NCBI GenBank assembly: GCA_014058105.1
Contig: JACGCM010002657.1
Location: 62,001 to 126,000 of the forward strand
DNA: 64,000 nt
Origin: Kingdonia uniflora
Lineage: Eukaryota > Streptophyta > Magnoliopsida > Ranunculales > Circaeasteraceae
Direction: 5' to 3'
Part shown: one piece after another, positions 56,831 to 64,000 of the stretch
Position numbering within the stretch: position 1 is the first letter of the stretch
Layout: every line of letters begins with the position of its first letter
Translations under genes and position numbers: made by a program
Notes under the pieces: model-generated
Databases searched by the model: none
Told to the model about the DNA's origin: nothing
The model's input: only the letters and a program-made list of their open reading frames with translations

Positions 56831-57039
56831 AGGAGGACGCCCTAAGTATCATTTAAGATCATAGAAGGCTAACTCACAGTTAAAAGTTCGAAAGATCTCC
56901 TTGTTATGTTCTTTTGACAGTGTAGTGAGATTTTCACGAAGGAGGTAAAGAAGTTTTCATCGACCAGATAACTTAGAGATGAATCAATAAAGAGCGGTAA
57001 TCTTGTCTTAAATTTTTGGACATCTTTCTTTGTTTGTAG

Positions 57040-57908
57040 AGATGGCATTGCGATAAGTGCCTTAATTTGTGCAGGATTGATTTTGATTCCACTTTTCCTG
57101 ACCAGGTGTCCCAGAAACTTACAATATACAACACCGAATTGGCATTCTCGGGGCTGATTTTCTTCTGGTACTAGCGAAGGATATCGAAGATGGTTTGGAG
57201 ATTACAAAGATGATCTTTGCACTTTAAGCTTTTGTAGATAATATCATTGATGTAGACTTCCATGCTGTTACCTAGATAATCTTTGAACATTTTAGTGTCA
57301 AGAAGTTGGTAAATAGCTCCTGCATTCTTTAATCAGAAAGGTATCACAGTGTAACAGTAGAGACCTCTTTCAGTAACGAATGTTGCTTTTTATTGATCGT
57401 CCTCGGTGAGTGGAACTTGATTGTAACCGAAGGCTGCATCCATCATGGAAAGAAGTTCATGTCTTGCGACAGAGTCGAGGAGTTCTGGGATCAGTGGTAG
57501 CAGAAACCTATCCTTCGGTGTAAATTTATTGGGTTCCATGAAGTCAACACAAACCCTGATCTTCCAATTTTTCTTCAGGACTACCACAATGTTAGAAACC
57601 CACTTTGGATATTTGGCTTCTTGAATAAATCTAACACGAAGGATTTTATCAATTTCTTCATTCACGGCATTATGGAGGCGGGGAGCTAAGTTCCGATGTT
57701 TCTGTATGACTGCTTTGTTGTCTGGACGGAGCTTTAGTCTGTGGCACGCGATGGATGGATCGATGCCAGGCATTTCTTGGAAAGTCCAGGCAAAGATGTC
57801 AATGTTTTTCTTAAGTAGATGGATCATGTTTACTTTCTCGTTGGCTGACAACTTGGAGCCGATGAATGTGTGACGCCCAGGTCCATTGAGTTCAATGGAT
57901 TCAACCAA
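57040..57908 (-). pseudogene. Tat reverse transcriptase
   Basis: Open block 57390-57908 has FAWTFQEMPGIDPSIACHRL, WVSNIVVVLKKNWKIRVCVD, FMEPNKFTPKDRFLLPLIPE and LLSMMDAAFGYNQVPLTEDD. The following frames hold the active-site region: EVYINDIIY at about 57240-57265, where the catalytic pair is YIDD in the sister element. The first Asp is changed to Asn, so this RT would be dead even without the stops. Confidence 0.85.
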
Positions 57909-57956
57909 TTCTATGTCATGTTGATCAAACGTGGGGGGTATTGTCTACTGTAGCTT

Positions 57957-58551
57957 CTATCCTTTGAGAAGTTTTACTGTGCGAGAGTTGGTAGTGGTAT
58001 TCTCGCACATGCGTGCAACTACTTGACTACCTATGATTTCATAGATCCCGTGATCTGTTGAAAATCTTAATGCTAAATAATATGTAGAAGGTATTGCATT
58101 AATCGAATGTGGCCAACTGCGTCCCAAAATTCCCCAAGTACTTGGACTCAGCATCGATAACTAGGAATTTAACGAATGTGGTTTCTGAACCTGCCTGAAC
58201 TGGCAGAGTAATCTCTCATGTGGTTAATTCTTTCAAACCATTGAAGCCGGTGATTGTTGTTGTCGAAGCTTTCACAAAATCTCTTAGTCCTAGAACATCG
58301 ATTGCTCTTCTGAATAAAATATTTGTGGCGCTTCCTATGTCGACGAGATGTTTGTGCAGGTAGTCTTGTCCAACTTTAAGCATAATGACTAGAGGGTCAT
58401 CATGAGGATATTTTACATGGCTGGTGTCACAGTCTTCGAAGGTAATTTGGTATGGACATTTTGACTTGCTAGTGCTGGGACGAAGTTTTGTGGATTTATT
58501 CGAGGTCATTTTGCAATAAGATATGATTCGATCATCTTGTTTCCTTTTCAT
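57957..58551 (-). pseudogene. Tat protease region
   Basis: Starts near 58551 with SYCKMTSNKSTKLRPSTSKS, then HDDPLVIMLKVGQDYLHKHL and VDIGSATNILFRRAIDVLGL. The active-site Asp-Thr-Gly of the sister copy (LIDTGSATDVLF) reads DIGSA here. A frameshift at about 58155 leads into LGRSWPHSINAIPSTYYLAL. Confidence 0.78.
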
Positions 58552-58638
58552 TCTATTTTCAATCTCGATCAGATAAAGGTGGCGGTGAGCTTGCCCCTGG
58601 CCCTTATTTTGATCGACGTCTTTGTTCTTTGTCTCATC

Positions 58639-59213
58639 CTATAGGAACTTTTGAATGTCGAGGATGTAATTATGGAGCCTACCTACCAAGAGGATGCAAT
58701 GAAAGATTCGAATGAGGGAGTAATAATTATCAATTTTATGACTATGCATATTGTAATACTGACATAGAGGCTTGTTGGGGATATCTGGTATTGCTTGTGG
58801 TGATTGATAACACCCATCTCCCTTTATTGTTGGTAAGATAACGGAGAGAGCCGTTGACATTGGGGGTAGATCTGGGATAGGTCTGTCGAGTCTTCCATCT
58901 TCTTTGTTGGGTCTTCTGTTATTATCGGCGTTTCTACCGCGTTGTTTGGGTACTTCAGTAGTGGTCAATTTTTGGGGTGGAGAAGAAGTTGTTTCCCAAG
59001 AATGAATGTTTGGGAACTTCAGTAGTCTTCATTTTATCCTTCTTGGATCGTTCTAGTTCGATGTAGTTATTAACTACATCAATCATCTCTGTCACCATTC
59101 TTGGCTTGTGCAGAGTTAGTTCTTCTCAAACTTTAGAGTCGATGTGTAGGCCTGAGGTGAAGGCTGGAACAATGATTTTGGGATCTGAATTCCCAATTTT
59201 TTGTATTTCTTGT
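58639..59213 (-). pseudogene. Tat gag, C-terminal part
   Basis: EIQKIGNSDPKIIVPAFTSG at about 59150-59210, YIELERSKKDKMKTTEVPK, then 58639-58968 with PKQRGRNADNNRRPNKEDGR and LCQYYNMHSHKIDNYYSLIR (degenerate zinc-binding part). Similarity to the sister gag begins abruptly at QE (59213), next to the LTR of the plus-strand element. Confidence 0.8.
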
Positions 59214-59731
59214 TGTAGTACCATATTCCCTAGACTCGACAAGAGACAGCCCAGCACTATCTAGTCGAAGACAGTTCAATATTCTTAAGTCGAAGACAGC
59301 TCAGTACTCTGTAGTCGGGGACAGATCAACATTCTAGAAGATTTTGTGAGTCTTTAACTTACAAAAAGTAGTCGTTGTTGCCCGGTCAAGAAGAAATTGT
59401 TAGAGATCCGCAAAGTTCACCCACTACCCCCGGAATAGGAGACTCTTTTTTTCTTTTTGTAAACTGCCTGTATATACAATAAATATAGGCAGAGAATAGG
59501 TTCAAAGGGACCGCATATCTTACATTTCTTTTTCCTAAACACTAGCAACACTCAGAAAATCTGTAATAACTAACATTTACTTGATTTTACATCAAATCCT
59601 CCTTGAGGTTGTGGTTTTTCTCAGTTTTTGCAGAGCTTTTCACGTAAAATCTTGGTTGTTAACTCTTTATTACACAATCCTTATGAAAAAGTATTGGCGA
59701 AGGCTTTCCTCCCAAAAAATGAGCCACTACA
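59214..59731 (+). repeat. 5' LTR of plus-strand Tat element
   Basis: 518 bp, bounded by TGTAG...CTACA, a 5 bp terminal inverted repeat. It contains three to four 25 bp tandem units AGTCGRRGACAG... (59262-59337) and a TATA-like TATATACAATAAATATAG (about 59471). Confidence 0.82.
59262..59337. repeat. 25 bp tandem repeats in Tat LTR
   Basis: AGTCGAAGACAG starts at 59263 and 59288; AGTCGGGGACAG at 59313; a weaker unit precedes them. Confidence 0.85.
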
Positions 59732-59733
59732 AT

Positions 59734-59750
59734 TGGCGCCGTCTGTGGAA
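59734..59750 (+). other. Primer-binding site of plus-strand Tat element
   Basis: TGGCGCCGTCTGTGGAA two bases after the LTR end. Same class as the site at 11600-11619. Confidence 0.88.
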
Positions 59751-59792
59751 ATCCACACTTTTTTCTGCCATTTCCAATCTGAACATCATCCG

Positions 59793-61439
59793 ATGACAAA
59801 CATGAACTTGAGAAGTCATTCTAGTACTATAAGAGATCAGGGCATTCCAGAAGCTCTTGATCTGCACGGTGCGGTTCTTGAACTTCAAAAATAAATGGCC
59901 TCAGAAAAAAAATCAAAGACTGGAAGATAAGCGCGTCCACACTCAAGCTATACAAACATAAAGGGACGAACGCTAAAAAGTACTGGATCTGCAGAGTCAA
60001 ACACATCAAAAAGAGATGGAGAGATTGCGAAGAACACAAGATTGAATCACAGCTCGTCAAGCATCGCCGCCACTGGCTCGAAGTGAACATCGCTCAAGAG
60101 CAGTTCAATGCGATGATCAGCCGAGAGAGGCGAACAACGAATGTCTCAATCCAGATATAGAAATCCTAATAGAGCCTCTCGACATTTTGGTTTAACTTCT
60201 TCAGCCTCGATAACCCAATGAAGTCGACGTACACATCATCAAACCCCTTGGCCATAAAGATGGCCCATCAGTGATCGATTGGGACCAGAGGGACAGGGCG
60301 ACTTTCCTCCTCAGGTTGCAGCCTTACCTCTTCCCCCAGAGCAATTCATCACTCTGGATGACCTTAACAATATAATTCAATCCATCAACTCTGATATCCC
60401 GGTCCGGCGATCTGCGATAGACAGGATTGAAACAAACCCCATCTCCCCATATCTCGAAAATATGTCTATTCCAGAAAATTTCCATATGCCCAAATTCATC
60501 CAATATGTAGACCTCACTGATCCACTTACACATGTTTGACATTTTAAACCCGCTGTTGGGATGTACTCCAAACTCGACCATATGCTTTGCCGACTATTTA
60601 ACATGAGCCTAAAAGAAGAACTACTCCGACGGTTCCACACTACACAAGAAGCCTCCATTACCTCTTTCATCCAATTACAAAATCTTTTCAAGTCCAACTA
60701 CGCTCATGCTAGGGAGCGTAAAATCATAGTGGACTCTCTATTTTACTTCGAGCAAGGTACGAAAGAAACCTTGGCAAGTTTTTATAAACGTTTCCTGTAG
60801 GAAACACGGATGATTGGAAATTCAGACCCCAAAATCGTGGTTCCAGCGTTTACTTCCGCCTTGTACATCGACTCTAAAGTTCGCGAAGAGGTTACTCTAT
60901 ACAAACCACGTACAGTCACTAAAATAATTGACGTGGCTAATAATTACATAGAGCTGGAGCGCTCAAAGAAAAATAAGATGAAAAGCTCCTCTATCATATA
61001 TTCTCCATAAGCATCTTTGACCCCGTCTCAAAGAGCACTCACTACAGCAGCACCAAAGCCGCCTGCTAAAAAACTGACAACATTAGAAGAAAAGAGGGCA
61101 AACCTGACAGACCTGTCCCAATTCTGCCACCAATGACAATAACCCTTTCCGTTATCTTGCCAACGATAAAGAGAGACGAGTGTTATCGCGTACCTCAGGT
61201 TATTGTAGATCTTCCGAACAGACCCTTATGTCAGTATCATAATGTGCACAGTCATGAAACTGATAGCTGCTACTCCCTCATTCGTATCTTTCATCGTATC
61301 CTCTTATCTCGAAGACTCCATAGCTATGTTGTCGACATTCAGAAATTTTTCGAGGAGCAAGCAAAATCTACTGTTGTCAGGCAGAATAATATCCAGGGCC
61401 CAGCTCACCATTTTTATATAATCGAGATCGAATAAAGAA
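59793..61439 (+). pseudogene. Tat gag
   Basis: First ATG at 59793 (MTNMNLRSHSSTIRDQGIPE), 43 bp after the primer site. After several stops the gag core is open: FPPQVAALPLPPEQFITLDD (60279 on), PYLENMSIPENFHMPKFIQY, AVGMYSKLDHMLCRLFNMSL, ITSFIQLQNLFKSNYAHARE, EQGTKETLASFYKRF, IVVPAFTSALYIDSKVREEV and NNYIELERSKKNKMKSS. The zinc-binding region follows at 61133-61435 (NRPLCQYHNVHSHETDSCYS). Stops include TGA 60537 and TAG 60798. Confidence 0.85.
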
Positions 61440-62035
61440 AGAAAAGAAAACAAGACGATCGTATTACGTCCTACTACAAAATGACTTCCTCAGACAAATT
61501 GACAAAACTTCTTCTAAGCACCAGAAAATCCAATCGTCCTTACCAGATAAGGTTCGAGGACTGTGACACATGTCATGTATAATACCCCCATGATGACCCA
61601 CTTGTTATTTTGCTTAAAGTAGGGCAGGATAACTTACATACACTTCTTATCGACACCGGCAGTGCCACAGATGTCTTATTCCAAAGAGCAATCGAAGTCT
61701 CAGGCCTCACAGATTCAGTAAAAGCTTCGATAACAAAAATCACAGGCTTCAATGGTTCAAAAGAATCAGCCATAGGAGAAATTACTCTGCCATTTCAAGC
61801 TGGTTCAAAAACCACATTCGTCAAATTTCTTGTAATTGATGCAGAGTCCAAATATTTGGGCTTTTTGGGACGCAATTGGTTACATTCAATCAAAGCAGTA
61901 CCCTCGACTTACCATTTTGCACTACGTTTTCCTACATATCACAGAGTCTATGAAATCAAGGGCAACCTAGAAGTCACACGAATGTGCAAAAATACCACAG
62001 TCAACCCTCATACAACAAAACTCCTCAAGGCATAG
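61440..62035 (+). pseudogene. Tat protease
   Basis: The frame 61610-62035 opens with LKVGQDNLHTLLIDTGSATD (active-site DTG kept), FQRAIEVSGLTDSVKASITK, EITLPFQAGSKTTFVKFLVI and LGRNWLHSIKAVPSTYHFAL, ending in RMCKNTTVNPHTTKLLK. Fully open over 141 codons. Confidence 0.85.
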
Positions 62036-62827
62036 CAACTACAGAATGACACACCACCTATATTTGAGCATCATGATGTTGAAGTGGTTAAAACAAATTC
62101 ACACCCAAAGACAGTTTTCCCTTATCATAAATTCTGCAACTTCTCGACTCGGTCGTAGGACACGAACTTCTTTCTATGATGGATGCCACCTCGTGATACA
62201 ACCAAATTCCACTTGCCGAAGAAGATCAGGAAAAAACTACTTTTATAACTGAATGAGGATTCTACTATTTCACAGTAATGCCTTTTGGGTTAAAAAATGC
62301 AAGAGCTACTTACCAACGATTCACCACTCAAATGTTCAAAGATCAGCTCGGGGACATCATAGAAGTATATATCGATGATATGATCTGCTAAAGCTTGCAA
62401 AGAGAATATCATCTCAAAAACCTCCAAACTATCTTCGATATCCTTTGCCAATACCAGATAAAACTTAACCCAGCGAAATGTCAATTCGGCGTCGGATCTG
62501 GAAAAATTCTTGGGCCATCTAGTAAGCAAACGAGGAATCGAAATCGATCCATCTCAAATCAAAGCACTCATGGTAATGCTCTCTCCTCTGACAAAAAAAG
62601 ATGCTCAAAAATTCGCAGGAAAAATAGCCGCTCTGCACAGATTCATCTCAAAGTCATCTGATCGATGCAAACTTCTTTACCTTCTTCTTCATGGCAACCC
62701 TACTCCTCTTTCGAATAAACTACAAAAAAATGTTATATGGACTCCTAACTGTGAAATGGCATTCCAAGATCATAAACGGCACTTGGGGCGTCCTTCTATA
62801 ATGAGTACTCCCTTTGATGGCGAATAA
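62036..62827 (+). pseudogene. Tat reverse transcriptase, N-terminal part deleted
   Basis: After a short N-terminal piece (FEHHDVEVVKTN) the sequence jumps at about 62140 directly to LLDSVVGHELLSMMDAT-type sequence. The block with WVSN..VV..K and CVDF..LNK seen in the sister copy is missing. The palm keeps YFTVMPFGLKNARATYQRF and the active site EVYIDDMIC. Then QYQIKLNPAKCQFGV and FLGHLVSKRGIEIDPSQIKA, KKDAQKFAGKIAALHRFISK. Stops at about 62183, 62251-62260 and 62389. Confidence 0.85.
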
Positions 62828-63283
62828 CTCACCATGTACTTATCCACAACTGAAGACTCCATTAGCTATGTCCTTATTTGAGAAGATACAGGCATCGAGA
62901 CACCTATTTACTTTATCAATAAAACTCTTATACCGGCTGAAAAGCGATATACTATCACAGTGAAGCAATCGCTCGCCTTGGTTTACAGCTCTCAAAAACT
63001 ATGTCCATACTTCCAAGGCCACCCCATCAAAGTCATTACAAAATACCCCCTCAAACTCGTACTCTCCATAAAGGAAAAATCTCGACGAGTTCAACAATGG
63101 TCTGTTTTCCTTGGGGAATATGACATTTCTTTTGAACCTCAAATATCCTTCAAGGGACAAGCAGTAGCGAACTTTTTGGTAGATTGTCCCATTGAAGACC
63201 CCGATTGGGAAGAAATCAAAGAAATCTTCACCGAAGACTCAATCATAGAACCAGACGCATGGTCTAAAAGTTATAGTTGGTAA
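62828..63283 (+). pseudogene. Tat RNase H (first)
   Basis: LTMYLSTTEDSISYVLI, then TPIYFINKTLIPAEKRYTIT and the open frame 62960-63283: SLALVYSSQKLCPYFQGHPI, KVITKYPLKLVLSIKEKSRR, VQQWSVFLGEYDISFEPQIS and KGQAVANFLVDCPIEDPDWE. It joins RT to the second RNase H. Confidence 0.85.
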
Positions 63284-63733
63284 CTTTTTAAATATGGATC
63301 AGCAGAACCACAAGGTTCTAGAATTGGCCCAGTCCGCGTCATGCCCTCCAATCATCGCATAGATAAAGCTCTCAAACTTAAATTCTATGCTACCAATAAT
63401 AAAACAGAGTACGAAGGCATCTTGCATGGTCTTAACCTTGCACTTACTCTCGGAGCTGAGGAATTAGCAATCTATGTCGACTCCTTACTCGTCCCCAATC
63501 ATTACAACAAAACTTTCAAGACAACAGGCAAAATAGTTAATTACGCTACCCTAGTCGAAGAAAAAATTAAAAAATTAAAACATGCCACCATTTTGTATTT
63601 ACCTCGGCAAGAAAATCGCCTTGCCGATGCCTTAGCTTACATTGCTGCCATACTGGGAGGCAGTGAAAAAAGATCTTTAAAAATCAAAATCCTCGAGCAT
63701 TCTAGCGTTGATATTTTTTCCACACTCCACTGA
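63284..63733 (+). pseudogene. Tat second (archaeal-type) RNase H
   Basis: Open from 63341: LKLKFYATNNKTEYEGILHG, LNLALTLGAEELAIYVDSLL, TTGKIVNYATLVEEKIKKLK and YLPRQENRLADALAYIAAIL. The NN.TEYE.L and Y.DS motifs carry the catalytic glutamate and aspartate. This additional domain distinguishes Tat elements from other Ty3/gypsy lineages. One stop precedes it (63281-63283). Confidence 0.82.
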
Positions 63734-64000
63734 ACCGTTACTCAAAATGATGACCCTGAAGACTAGAAAAGCCGTTTTATGTTTACCTAAACTCTAACGT
63801 CCTCCCCAGTAACAAAGAAGAAGCTCGATCCCTCTTAGCCAGGTGCCCTCGATTCACAGTCCAAAATGGTATATTATATCGACTCACTGGAGGAAGGCCC
63901 ATATCGAATGTATATCGTAGAAATAGGCTCAGATCAAAATCATAGAACTTCATGAAGGTATCTGTGGTACACATGTTCTCGGATGATCATTAGCTCAACG
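63734..64000 (+). pseudogene. Tat integrase N-terminus, cut by window end
   Basis: Reads LNSNVLPSNKEEARSLLARC, PRFTVQNGILYRLTGGRPIS, then after a frameshift a GICGTHVLG-like motif at about 63955-63985. It corresponds to 55700-55860 of the minus-strand copy. Confidence 0.8.

Larger units (their letters stand above)
54720..59213 (-). mobile_element. Tat-lineage Ty3/gypsy element (minus), gag to integrase
   Basis: Minus-strand order gag (partial), protease, RT, RNase H, a second RNase H-like domain and integrase. The second RNase H (YATNN.TE.EGILHGL) is a hallmark of the Tat lineage. The 3' region would include the minisatellite and the antisense gene. Gag is cut at 59213 by the plus-strand Tat element. 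No 3' LTR was recognised to the left. Confidence 0.85.
59214..64000 (+). mobile_element. Tat-lineage Ty3/gypsy element (plus), incomplete at window end
   Basis: LTR, primer site, gag, protease, RT, two RNase H domains and the start of integrase, all on the plus strand. It is clearly related to the minus-strand copy but retains longer open frames. It inserted into that copy's gag; candidate target duplication on the left is CTTGT (59209-59213). The 3' part and right LTR lie beyond 64000. Confidence 0.88.

Noticed and set aside
1..64000. tRNA, rRNA, miRNA precursor or organellar sequence
   Set aside because: No cloverleaf-like A/B boxes, rRNA segments or plastid/mitochondrial genes were recognised by eye; the primer-binding sites are the only tRNA-related sequences found.

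Overview
The window is repeat-dominated nuclear DNA from a flowering plant, most likely a eudicot. The evidence is the set of plant-specific transposon lineages (SIRE-type and other Ty1/copia, chromodomain Ty3/gypsy, Tat-type Ty3/gypsy, PIF/Harbinger, CACTA, DUF4283/LINE-like), intron-bearing fragments of plant genes (SPL/SBP-box, TRM10, DUF1680, PGLP, LRR), GT-AG introns, AT-rich spacers and the absence of any prokaryotic-style gene packing. I see no intact host gene. Almost every coding region carries stops or frameshifts.

Layout. 0.3-1.3 kb: DUF4283/zinc-knuckle remnant (-). 2.3-5.0 kb: Ty1/copia pol remnant (-), cut at 5000 by a repeat. 5.0-12.2 kb: a Tat-like gypsy element (-) bounded by two copies of a ~600 bp LTR (5001-5587, 11620-12234), with gag, a primer site, unidentified plus-strand (antisense) ORFs behind their own TATA box, and a further LTR/gag fragment (9.3-10.45 kb). 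13.55-33.97 kb: a PIF/Harbinger-type DNA transposon with matching 31 bp termini. It carries a Myb/NAM-like ORF1 (+), a DDE transposase (-), a captured SPL exon (-) and a plant-mobile-domain gene (-). Its ORF1 is split by a deleted SIRE copia element (14461-26305), which is itself split by a nearly complete chromodomain gypsy element (15530-25350, TSD ATTTT). This gives three nested levels, readable to the base.

34.0-37.0 kb: a second SIRE element (+) with LTR, primer site and gag. 38.0-38.8 kb: three single-repeat exons of an LRR gene. 41.4-46.2 kb: one CACTA terminus followed by exon fragments of at least four unrelated host genes on both strands (PGLP, DUF1680, TRM10, SEC14-like), a Pack-CACTA-like arrangement. 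49.0-50.3 kb: a truncated LTR of the same gypsy family as the one at 15.5 kb.

50.3-59.2 kb: a Tat gypsy element (-) whose 3' region carries a ~690 bp minisatellite and a long antisense, promoter-driven coiled-coil gene (+). 59.2-64.0 kb: a second Tat element (+), inserted into the gag of the first and running off the window end.

The most interesting features are the promoter-driven antisense genes in the two Tat-like elements, the Harbinger element that combines transposase, SPL exon and PMD gene, and the CACTA-associated patchwork of host exons. Family assignments rest on recognised protein motifs read by eye; no database search was run.
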